Assembly (NCBI GenBank): GCA_026387405.1
Contig: JAPLLV010000072.1
Location: 1 to 37,710, forward strand
Length of the DNA: 37,710 bases
Origin: Candidatus Omnitrophota bacterium
GTDB taxonomy: Bacteria > Omnitrophota > Gorgyraeia > Gygaellales > Profunditerraquicolaceae
Direction: 5' to 3'
The notes under the pieces were generated by a model. That model saw only the letters and a program-made list of their open reading frames with translations. It ran no database searches and was not told the origin of the DNA. Below, piece by piece: positions 15,194-22,284 of this stretch (positions are counted from its first letter, which is position 1; every line of letters begins with the position of its first letter). A program made the position numbers and the translations under genes.

Positions 15194-16852
15194 TTAATCC
15201 AAGCGATAGGCTATGGGCACATCTATCCAGAGATCTTTCTGGGCCAGGCTGGAGGGGAAGGGGGGATAAAAGGCAACTGTCTTGGCCACATACATGGCGT
15301 TATCATCAAGGACCTTGTATCCGGATGACGATTTCACCGCCACATTTAAGAGCTCGCCCAGATACGACAGGTGCAGGCTGAGTTTCACTGTGCCCTGAAA
15401 ACCCGCTTCTCTGGCGTACGCGGGATAATTCAGGTTATCCAAGATACGTTTCTGCACGATGCGGGCATACCCTTCTTGCGGTTGAGAGAGGCCTTTATCT
15501 CCGGCAGCCTCGGCTGATTCGCTCTTCCCCGCTTGGCCCGGGGCATTTTCTTCCTGGGCCGCGGCATTGAGATTGGTTACTATAGTAGGCGTAAGGGTGA
15601 CAAAAAGCTCGGTGTTACCTTTTGTTCCGTATCCTCCGCCGAGGCTGGTAACCCTTTTCCTAAACATGATACCTATGATAGGGATATCCCCGAAAAATGG
15701 CACCTTAGTGATAGCCTCTTCTTCTTTTCGTTTCATCAGGCCGCCGATGGCCAGGGTCTGGCTGTTGTTTACAAATACCTCCGTGGAAACCGTGCGCTTG
15801 GTAAGAGGGTAGGCCTTGGCAGTGGGGGCATTGGCTGCCCCGATGACATCCGCGGTTCCCGCTTCGCTTACCTCTACATTTAAAACCAATTTTATCCTGT
15901 TCTCTTCGGTCACCGTGGGTTTTATCTTTAGTTTAATCCCGTATTCTTTATAATCTACGGAGGTGGAGCTAGCGGTGCTACCCTGTACCGAAGTGGTAAT
16001 CACCGGTTTTTCTCCTCCCACCAATAACTCCGCCTCCTTGCCGCTCTGGCAGGCCAGGCTGGGCCGGGAAAGCACGCGCGCCTTGCCTTCCTGCACTAAA
16101 GCATCCAGCGTCCAGGCAAATGCGTCGCGCTTAAGATTTAAAACCTTAAACAGGTATTGCATTTTAGTGCCTGTGCCTGGAGTAGTAAGCGCAGGCGAGC
16201 CTGTTTCAGTAATAGTAATACTGTTCGGCCAGGTAAAACCCAGGGTATTGGTAGCGTCCTTATCCAACTCCAACACCTGCACCTCGATATCCACCACCGC
16301 CTCTTCCTCTTTGACCTGCACCAGGTCAAGGGATTTATCCCTCAATGTCCCGATAGCCATCTCGATCCTGTCTTTTTCAGCCTGTGTCTTAACCGTTCCC
16401 AGGATCAGGACCTTACCTTCCTCATCTTCTGCCTGGGTGTAGACGCTGGGCATCTGGAGCCTGGACAACAGTTTGTCGATGCGGCGCTTGATATCCTGCA
16501 TATTCTGTTCAAAGACCTTTACCGTATAGGCCTGCTCGCCAAAATTGTCCCAGATCACCAGCGTAGTCGAGCCTGCGGCCTTGGCAGAGACAGTGATCTC
16601 CGTCTTCTTGGTATCGGTGACATCGGCAACAGAAGGGTTTCCCAGGGCTATGCGGGTGGGATTATTCACCGGCAGGATCTTGATATCGCCTACGTATAGT
16701 TTGAGCTCCTCCTCAACATCATCGCTGGCAGGGCAATTGGCAAAAAAAACGCATGACGCAAGACACATAACGCATAACGAAAAAGATACTGATGTTAAGC
16801 GCCATGCGTTGTGCGTTTTGCGATATGCGATATGCGATATGCGATTAGCCAT
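15194..16852 (-). CDS. cpaC: Tad secretin (CpaC/RcpA) with a C-terminal TonB domain
   Basis: Residues 48-115 form the pilus-formation N-terminal domain (LKLYVGDIKILPVNNPTRIALGN), and 116-175 a BON-like region. Residues about 240-425 are the secretin beta-barrel region ending in the signature ELFVTLTPTIV. After a Gln/Glu/Ala-rich linker (430-460), residues 462-552 match the TonB C-terminal fold: ILDNLNYPAYAREAGFQG, then VKSSSGYKVLDDNAM and FYPPFP. Secretin plus TonB-C in one chain is unusual. The start ATG lies in a 45-bp segment identical to one at 35742-35786. Residues 1-13 (MANRISHIAYRKT) and much of the hydrophobic signal segment are encoded by heptamer repeats. GGAG lies five bases before the ATG. 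The protein should form the outer-membrane pore for the pilus. Confidence 0.92.
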   Translation of the reverse strand: MANRISHIAYRKTHNAWRLTSVSFSLCVMCLASCVFFANCPASDDVEEELKLYVGDIKILPVNNPTRIALGNPSVADVTDTKKTEITVSAKAAGSTTLVIWDNFGEQAYTVKVFEQNMQDIKRRIDKLLSRLQMPSVYTQAEDEEGKVLILGTVKTQAEKDRIEMAIGTLRDKSLDLVQVKEEEAVVDIEVQVLELDKDATNTLGFTWPNSITITETGSPALTTPGTGTKMQYLFKVLNLKRDAFAWTLDALVQEGKARVLSRPSLACQSGKEAELLVGGEKPVITTSVQGSTASSTSVDYKEYGIKLKIKPTVTEENRIKLVLNVEVSEAGTADVIGAANAPTAKAYPLTKRTVSTEVFVNNSQTLAIGGLMKRKEEEAITKVPFFGDIPIIGIMFRKRVTSLGGGYGTKGNTELFVTLTPTIVTNLNAAAQEENAPGQAGKSESAEAAGDKGLSQPQEGYARIVQKRILDNLNYPAYAREAGFQGTVKLSLHLSYLGELLNVAVKSSSGYKVLDDNAMYVAKTVAFYPPFPSSLAQKDLWIDVPIAYRLD

Positions 16853-16859
16853 TTATGCT
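16748..16859. repeat. Heptamer array with inverted arms at the secretin start
   Basis: The left arm is a series of ACGCATA-like 7-bp units (about 16749-16780). The right arm is GCGTTGT, GCGTTTT and three GCGATAT units (about 16807-16845). The arms are roughly complementary. Positions 16815-16859 (45 bp) recur exactly at 35742-35786 and include the start codon. Confidence 0.82.
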
Positions 16860-16866
16860 CCGATTG

Positions 16867-17769
16867 CTAATGGGATAAGGTTGACTTTCCTTTTGTCGAC
16901 CCGCGGTAGATCTCAACATAACCCTCATCGGGGGCGGGTTCTTTATCTTTCTTGTTTTCCTTTTCCGCCTGAACCGGAACTTTCTCTTTAGGCATGATAT
17001 ATTGAAGCAGGGTATCCCAACTCGCAGGAGCTATGGGCTCTATCTGGGAATCTCCCGGCGAACGCAGCACCAAACGCAGTTTCCCCTGCTCTTGGACAAA
17101 AGCCAGGAGGCTTGACTCTTGAGGCGTAAGGGCCACGGTTACCGGCGGGTTGGCTTCCTGCGCCTCTTCCTTCTTGCCGGAACTCCCCCCTGTTTCACGC
17201 CCCACTGCCAAGACCAATACATTCTGGAACAAAGGGATCACCGCTATCTGCGAGGCCTGTTTTCCGTCGGGAGTCTGCACCGGCACAGGAAGCAAGGCGA
17301 TGATATCCGTGTAGTCTCCCACTTTAAGCATCCCTAATAGCGAAGAAGAAACGGCGTCTACTGAAATGGTAATGGCGCGTTTCCCCACCGGAGTAAGTTC
17401 CGCGAGGGCTCCGGAGCGCCGCTGAAAGGTAAGCTTGCTTAAGGTGATCTGTTCGCCTTTGGAAATAGGGGCTACGGTGATCATACCGGCAATACGGTCC
17501 AAAGAGGTCACTGCCTGCGGCTGGACAAATCTGTTAGGCACAATCGCTATCTCCAGGCTTTCCGGGGGAACCGTTACGCCTTTAGGAATATCCTGTTTTG
17601 CTACCAACACCGAAGCCTGATTCGCCTGCTGCGACTGAATGGCCTCGTTGGCCCTCTCTACGGCCTGTTGACGCTGCTGGTCAATATATACCTTGACCAT
17701 CATTATGCCGATGATCGCCAAGACCACCCCGGCTATCAGGATAATCTTTTGCTTCGGTATCTGCAGCAC
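16867..17769 (-). CDS. cpaB: CpaB/RcpC, Flp pilus assembly protein with SAF domain
   Basis: The 300-residue protein has an N-terminal membrane anchor (residues 8-27, IILIAGVVLAIIGIMMVKVY) and a SAF domain (ASVLVAKQDIPKGVTVPPESLE, then RIAGMITVAPISKGEQITLSKL). It continues with the CpaB/RcpC core (GKRAITISVDAVSSSLLGMLKVGDYTDIIALL) and ends in a charged Lys/Glu tail. Family members sit in the periplasm and are thought to help assemble or gate the secretin. The start is GTG, overlapping the TAG stop of the upstream lipoprotein gene by one base (TAGTG). The secretin gene follows 14 bases later, matching the usual cpaB-cpaC order. Confidence 0.93.
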   Translation of the reverse strand: MLQIPKQKIILIAGVVLAIIGIMMVKVYIDQQRQQAVERANEAIQSQQANQASVLVAKQDIPKGVTVPPESLEIAIVPNRFVQPQAVTSLDRIAGMITVAPISKGEQITLSKLTFQRRSGALAELTPVGKRAITISVDAVSSSLLGMLKVGDYTDIIALLPVPVQTPDGKQASQIAVIPLFQNVLVLAVGRETGGSSGKKEEAQEANPPVTVALTPQESSLLAFVQEQGKLRLVLRSPGDSQIEPIAPASWDTLLQYIMPKEKVPVQAEKENKKDKEPAPDEGYVEIYRGSTKGKSTLSH

Positions 17770-18674
17770 TACTTTATCTCTCCCTCGTTAATCTCGATCT
17801 TGGATTCGCGGGACAATTTGCCGATCAGATCTTCGATCTTCTGCTGCTGTTTTAAGAATGTCAGGCCTTTCTTGATATCATCCCACATATCTGAAAGAGA
17901 CCTCTGTTTGCCGCCGCGCTTGGCCTCCAGTTTCACGATGTAGTATCCGTCAGGGCCCTTAAAGACCCCGCTCATCTTTCCCACCTCCAGGGTATCGGAA
18001 AAGGCCGCGGCGTCAAACTGGGGCGATTTCTTGCCTTTGGTAATAAATCCCAAGTCTCCGCCGTCCTTAGCGCTTGGGGCCTTGGAGCTGGCTTTGGCCA
18101 CGGTAGCAAAATCCGCGCCCTGCAGCAATTGAACCATCACGTCTTTAGCTTCCTGCTCAGTGGAAAGCATGATCTCGCGTAATTGTCTCTCTTCAGGCTC
18201 CTTGAGTTGCTCCTTATAAGTATTGTAATAATCTTCAATCTCCTTGGAAGAGACGTCTATCTTCTGCGCCTCCTGCCGGACCAGTTCCACGACGAGAAGA
18301 TCCATCTTGGTCTTATCCATCACCTTGACCACATCTTCATTCCTGTCCAGTCCTTTATTCAAGGCATCCTGGTAGAGAAGCATCCTGCGCACCAATTCAT
18401 TCTTCAGATAAGTTACTTTTTGCTCTTTGGTGGTGATCTTGGCCTCCGGCCTGTTTTGCCCCACCGCCTCGTTAAAGGCATTTACCTCTTCGTTCAGATC
18501 TTCCAATGTAATGGGCATATTATTGATCTTGGCAATGACCGTGCCCTTGGTGGATATTGCAGGAGAGGTCCTACCTAGGCCTGCGCCGCCTTGGGATTTT
18601 GGAAAAAGTTTATCGCAGCCGAATAATGCCAAACACAGAAATAACCCGCACGCCAACACCGTATACTTACGCAT
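17769..18674 (-). CDS. Parvulin-type peptidyl-prolyl isomerase lipoprotein (SurA/PrsA-like)
   Basis: The ATG at 18674 has GGGAGG six bases upstream, so upstream in-frame codons are not used. The 301-residue product starts with a lipoprotein signal, MRKYTVLACGLFLCLALFGC, with lipobox LFGC. Residues about 45-160 form a SurA-like N-terminal chaperone domain (VIAKINNMPITLEDLNEEVNAF). Residues about 165-260 are a rotamase domain (ERQLREIMLSTEQEAKDVM, then DGGDLGFITKGKKSPQFDAAAF and GPDGYYIVKLEAKR). It should assist folding of exported or outer-membrane proteins, plausibly the secretin and pilins encoded next to it. It overlaps cpaB by one base and the gene before it by eight. Confidence 0.92.
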   Translation of the reverse strand: MRKYTVLACGLFLCLALFGCDKLFPKSQGGAGLGRTSPAISTKGTVIAKINNMPITLEDLNEEVNAFNEAVGQNRPEAKITTKEQKVTYLKNELVRRMLLYQDALNKGLDRNEDVVKVMDKTKMDLLVVELVRQEAQKIDVSSKEIEDYYNTYKEQLKEPEERQLREIMLSTEQEAKDVMVQLLQGADFATVAKASSKAPSAKDGGDLGFITKGKKSPQFDAAAFSDTLEVGKMSGVFKGPDGYYIVKLEAKRGGKQRSLSDMWDDIKKGLTFLKQQQKIEDLIGKLSRESKIEINEGEIK

Positions 18675-18924
18675 TTTGACCCTCCCTTTTACACTGTTCT
18701 GATAGCTTAAGCAATAGATCCGCGATACCGGCCACAAGATGCAGGAAGAAGAATACCAGCACGTATATTATCAACACCACCGGACCCATCAGCCGCGGTA
18801 TCTCTTGACCGGTGTATCTCAGCATTATAAATGTTGAGGCCACTAAACCCATCAATAAAAAAATCCAGGCAGCTATTTTAATCACTGCGCTGGATACCTT
18901 TAATAACCCTGTACCTCCGCCCAT
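18667..18924 (-). CDS. Small membrane protein at the head of the Tad assembly operon
   Basis: The ATG at 18924 follows GGAGGGTCG closely, so the 85-residue reading is preferred over an extension that would run through leader hairpins. The protein has a short Gly-rich start (MGGGTGLLKVSS) and two predicted membrane helices (about residues 13-35 and 45-70), ending in a basic Arg/Lys/Glu tail. The family is not recognised. The end overlaps the isomerase start by eight bases, so it is surely part of the operon. It may stabilise the envelope complex; this is inference from position only. Confidence 0.75.
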   Translation of the reverse strand: MGGGTGLLKVSSAVIKIAAWIFLLMGLVASTFIMLRYTGQEIPRLMGPVVLIIYVLVFFFLHLVAGIADLLLKLSEQCKREGQNA

Positions 18925-19110
18925 CGACCCTCCTTGTCCACAAGGACAACACCCGCGCAAATCTTCACCGCAAGGTGAACACTGGCCCAATACCTATCTG
19001 GGCCAGGCGCTATTAGCGCGGGGTGTCTTATCTATCCCGCCTAGCGGTGCCTGGGGTAAAATTTATCTGTCCTAACCCAAAACGGTACCGGTAATTATAT
19101 TATTTTTAAC
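18925..19110 (-). promoter_or_regulatory. Structured 5' leader of the Tad assembly operon, with possible promoter
   Basis: Going downstream on the minus strand, four hairpins occur one after another: GCGCTA-type stem (19007-19019), CTGGCCCA/TGGGCCAG (18982-19006), TTCACC/GGTGAA (18964-18979) and TTGTCC/GGACAA (18934-18949). The last ends just before the Shine-Dalgarno. A TATAAT box at 19099-19094 could be a -10, but I find no good -35. The leader matches no riboswitch class I know. The hairpins may instead be further short repeats. Confidence 0.4.
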
Positions 19111-19247
19111 ACAAACTACCCCTTATTGCAAGATAAATCTTTTTTGGCAGCACCAACGGTCCTGCTTCGCTCTTTAATAGACTCGTAATAACTCTGACGA
19201 GCTCCGCAGGGCTCGGTTGGATACAAATAATAGCCCCCAACCGGATT

Positions 19248-19312
19248 TTCCGCCGCATCCGCCGAAGGCTGATCTGCCTACGGCAGAGGCGGACCCGCCT
19301 ACGGCGGGGAAC
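19248..19312. repeat. CCGCCTACGG-type palindrome cluster
   Basis: Consecutive small palindromes (CTGCCTACGGCAG, then CCGCCTACGGCGGGG and a CCGCCGAAGG box) sit between the assembly-operon leader and tRNA-Glu. They resemble the 22-bp palindrome at 11284-11305. No gene is evident from 19111 to 19320; the open frame crossing it also covers the tRNA and is not credible. Confidence 0.7.
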
Positions 19313-19320
19313 CGATAAAT

Positions 19321-19398
19321 TGGTAGCGCTAACGAGATTTGAACTCGTGTACTCAGCTTGAGAAGCTGATGTCCTAGACCAGGCTAGACGATAGCGCC
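19321..19398 (-). tRNA. tRNA-Glu (anticodon CUC)
   Basis: The minus strand folds as a full cloverleaf. Acceptor GGCGCTA pairs with TAGCGCT (one G-U), then comes discriminator A and an encoded CCA. The anticodon arm TCAGC-TTCTCAA-GCTGA gives anticodon CTC, reading GAG. The T arm holds GTTCAAATC. Its cognate synthetase, gltX, is 7 kb away in this window. Confidence 0.95.
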
Positions 19399-19537
19399 AG
19401 GTTATTTTTAGCTCAATTTTAAATAATATAGCATACTTACCGACCGGGTCAATCAATTTCTGCAGCGCGCTTTCGTATGAAATTGATACTAAGGCGGCAC
19501 GCGGAAGATTCATATGCGCCGCGAACGTATAATTTTA

Positions 19538-19567
19538 TTGACCCTGGCGCGGATATGGGTATATACT
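19538..19567 (+). promoter_or_regulatory. Promoter for the FIST-kinase-regulator operon
   Basis: TTGACC (19538-19543), an 18-base spacer and TATACT (19562-19567) are present. The predicted start (about 19574) is almost at the chosen ATG (19576), implying a nearly leaderless transcript; no Shine-Dalgarno lies before that ATG. Confidence 0.55.
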
Positions 19568-19575
19568 ATTCTCCT

Positions 19576-20772
19576 ATGAACAATATTAAAGCCGGGTTTG
19601 GCTTAAGTTTAAAAAGGGATTACCTCCAGGCTACGCGCGACGCTTTCCAGCAGGCGCAAAAAAACATGGAGAAGGAAACCGCGGACCTGGCCATTGTCAT
19701 CAGCTCCCCTGAATTCGCCCACAGCGGGACTTTAAGCGCGTTAAAAAATTTCCTCGGGCCCGCAACTGCGCTTATCGGCGCAAGCAGCCGCGCCGTAATC
19801 TCTAACTACGGGATATCTAAACAATCCTTGGGCGTATTGCTCCTGAAATTACCGCAAGGGGCCTATTGCAATGCCGCCTGTATCCAAAAGATAAAAGACA
19901 GGGAACCGCATGAGGCCGGGGAGGAATTAGGGGAAAAACTTCTGCGCGGTTTTAAAGGGATACGCAAAGACTTCGGCCTTATATTATCCGATATGGCGCC
20001 AAAGGAAAACTCAGGTCTTATCGCCGGCCTGCAGGAGAGATTGGGATTAAGCTTTCCCCTGATCGGAGCGAGCCTGCTTGACGAATTGAATCTCTTCAGG
20101 CCTTCGATATATTTCGAGCAGCAACCGCTAAAAGATTCAGCCGCGGCAATCATCATCGGAGGAAAATTGAACTTCGGCGTGGGCGTCAAGCACGGATGGC
20201 GCCCTCTGGGAAAACCCCGTCTTGTCACCAAGTCCGAAAATAATGTTGTCTATGAAATCAACGGGGCCTCGGCCACTAATCTGTATGAGGAATATTTCAA
20301 CTGCGATCTCGCGAAACTAAAAAAGGAACTGGCGCGCATCTCGGTGTTTTATCCCGTCGGGATACACGTTAAAGAAGCCCAGGAATATCTTTTAAGAAGC
20401 GTTGCCTCCATAGAGGACAACGGCTCTCTTTGTTTCCAGGGCAATATCCCGGAGGGCTCAACCATACGGCTTATGATCGCTACCAAGGATTCCTGTCTTG
20501 AGGCTACGAAATACGCAACCCGGGAGGCCAATAGCTATTTAGGGGGCGCAAATGCTAAATTAGTGCTTGTCTTTAACTCATTTTCGCGATATAAATTGTT
20601 GGGAGATGATAGCGCCAAAGATATAGACATAATTAAGGGCGAGTTCGGGGAAAACACCCCCGTAATAGGCCTGTTGAGCTGCGGTGAACAGGCGCCTTTG
20701 GCATCCATAGATTACCGCGGCAAAGCGTATTTTCTTAATCACAGCATTCTAGTCTTAGTTATCGGGGACTAA
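19576..20772 (+). CDS. FIST-domain sensor protein
   Basis: The 398-residue reading from the ATG at 19576 starts MNNIKAGFGLSLKRDYLQATRDAFQQA, the usual FIST opening. An N-terminal FIST domain covers about 1-205, and a C-terminal FIST_C domain covers 206-398, with GVKHGWRPLGKPRLVTKSENNVVYEING and a closing phrase FGENTPVIGLLSCGEQAPL. FIST proteins are soluble small-ligand sensors; the NosP group binds haem and nitric oxide and works with an adjacent histidine kinase. Whether His206 binds haem here is not known. The kinase starts four bases after the stop. Upstream in-frame ATGs overlap the promoter and lack ribosome sites. Confidence 0.9.
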   Translation: MNNIKAGFGLSLKRDYLQATRDAFQQAQKNMEKETADLAIVISSPEFAHSGTLSALKNFLGPATALIGASSRAVISNYGISKQSLGVLLLKLPQGAYCNAACIQKIKDREPHEAGEELGEKLLRGFKGIRKDFGLILSDMAPKENSGLIAGLQERLGLSFPLIGASLLDELNLFRPSIYFEQQPLKDSAAAIIIGGKLNFGVGVKHGWRPLGKPRLVTKSENNVVYEINGASATNLYEEYFNCDLAKLKKELARISVFYPVGIHVKEAQEYLLRSVASIEDNGSLCFQGNIPEGSTIRLMIATKDSCLEATKYATREANSYLGGANAKLVLVFNSFSRYKLLGDDSAKDIDIIKGEFGENTPVIGLLSCGEQAPLASIDYRGKAYFLNHSILVLVIGD

Positions 20773-20776
20773 AGGG

Positions 20777-22273
20777 ATGATGGGAAACGAAAACTTGATT
20801 AATATCCTTGGGCTTTCCGGGATCATCGCTATATTATCGCTGGTAATCGTCCTGGTCTTAAAAATGGAAAAAATAAAACATATGCGTAATGAAAATGAGC
20901 TCTTGAGGCGCTCTCTCGACGAAATGGATGAACAGGCAAAGCTCATCGTGCGCACCGATATGGAATTGAATAAGACCCAGGAGGAGTTGGATAAAAAAAT
21001 GACCGGCCTCTACGCCTTGCAGCGGGTCTCGCGCTCCATCAGCACAACCCTGGAAGAATCCCAGATGTTCAAGCGTATTGATTCTAAGTGCCTGGATGAG
21101 CTGGGATTTGAAAAAACCTGCTGTTTCCTATGGAATAATTCCAATGAAAAATTTGAATTGCGCCTCTGTATGGGCTATGCGGAAGAGGAGATAGGCAAAC
21201 TTTATTCTTTTGCGCAAGATAACAGGCAGCTCTTCCTGGGATTGATCAACGGGGACAGCAATCTGTCCTCCCTCTCTTTCAAAGAAGAGGCCGGCCTCAA
21301 AAACGCGATAACCCACACCTTCGGCGTGCACTCCTTTGTTATCGCTCCGGTATTGCCCAAGGAAGGCCAAAAGGGTTTCTTATTCGCCGGGACACAAAAC
21401 CTGGACTTCGCTATTACCGAAGGCGACGAAGAGCTCATTTCAATCCTGGCCAACCAGCTCGGACAGGCCCTGGAAAACGCCCGCCTTTTTGAAAAAACGT
21501 GGCTGGCCCAGCAGGGCCTGGAGAAAAAAGTAGAAGAAAGAACGCGGGCGCTCAGCCAGGCCCTAGAAGAGGTAAAAATAATAAGCAGGCGCAAGACCGA
21601 TTTTGTATCCGCGGTATCCCACGAGTTGAGGACCCCGCTTACATCCATCAAAGGCTATGCCTCGATATTGCTAGCCGGGAATCTCGGCAAGGTGCCTCAA
21701 GAGGTATTCTCCAGGCTGGAAAAGATAAACAAGCACAGCGACGAGCTCACGCACATGGTAAACGACCTTCTTGATATATCGCGTATCGAATCCGGAAGGG
21801 TGGCAATGAAGCCGGTGCCGCAGGACCTTATAATTATCCTGGAGAAGGTCGGGGACCTCCTGGGCGTGCAATTAAAAGAAAGAGGTTTAGAATTAATAGT
21901 CAACATATCGCCGGACGCCTTGACCGTTTTGGCTGACAGTGAACAGCTTAGCCGCATATTTATAAATATTATCGGCAACGCACTTAAATTCACTCCCCCC
22001 GGCGGCAAAATCACCGTGCGCAGCCAGAAACGCGACCATCTGGTAGAGATAGATGTTTCTGACACGGGCTGCGGTATACCCTTAGAGTCTAAAGAAAGGA
22101 TCTTCGAAGAATTCTACCGGGTAGAAAACCCCATAAACGAACAGGTAAAAGGAACCGGCTTAGGCCTGGCGCTGGTAAAGCATATTATCGAGGCCCACGG
22201 CGGGAAGATCTGGGTGGAGAGTAAAATAGGGGCCGGCTCAACCTTCAGCTTTACCTTGCCGGCGGCGGCATAA
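20777..22273 (+). CDS. Membrane-anchored GAF-type sensor histidine kinase
   Basis: The 498-residue protein has one N-terminal membrane helix (residues 9-29), a coiled coil (about 32-80), a GAF-like domain (about 85-237) and a second coiled coil (240-270). A HisKA domain follows with SHELRTPL (phospho-acceptor His282), then an HATPase domain with N box NIIGNALKF (Asn401), DTGCGIP and GTGLGLALVKHI. All catalytic motifs are intact. Two ATGs three bases apart follow AAGGG very closely, so the exact start is uncertain. The FIST protein encoded just before is the likely sensory partner and the receiver-GGDEF protein just after the likely phosphate acceptor. Confidence 0.95.
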   Translation: MMGNENLINILGLSGIIAILSLVIVLVLKMEKIKHMRNENELLRRSLDEMDEQAKLIVRTDMELNKTQEELDKKMTGLYALQRVSRSISTTLEESQMFKRIDSKCLDELGFEKTCCFLWNNSNEKFELRLCMGYAEEEIGKLYSFAQDNRQLFLGLINGDSNLSSLSFKEEAGLKNAITHTFGVHSFVIAPVLPKEGQKGFLFAGTQNLDFAITEGDEELISILANQLGQALENARLFEKTWLAQQGLEKKVEERTRALSQALEEVKIISRRKTDFVSAVSHELRTPLTSIKGYASILLAGNLGKVPQEVFSRLEKINKHSDELTHMVNDLLDISRIESGRVAMKPVPQDLIIILEKVGDLLGVQLKERGLELIVNISPDALTVLADSEQLSRIFINIIGNALKFTPPGGKITVRSQKRDHLVEIDVSDTGCGIPLESKERIFEEFYRVENPINEQVKGTGLGLALVKHIIEAHGGKIWVESKIGAGSTFSFTLPAAA

Positions 22274-22284
22274 AGATAAAAACC

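Noticed and set aside
19106-19513. Minus-strand open frame of 135 codons
   Set aside because: It reads straight through tRNA-Glu and a palindrome cluster; the Arg-rich product is an artefact.
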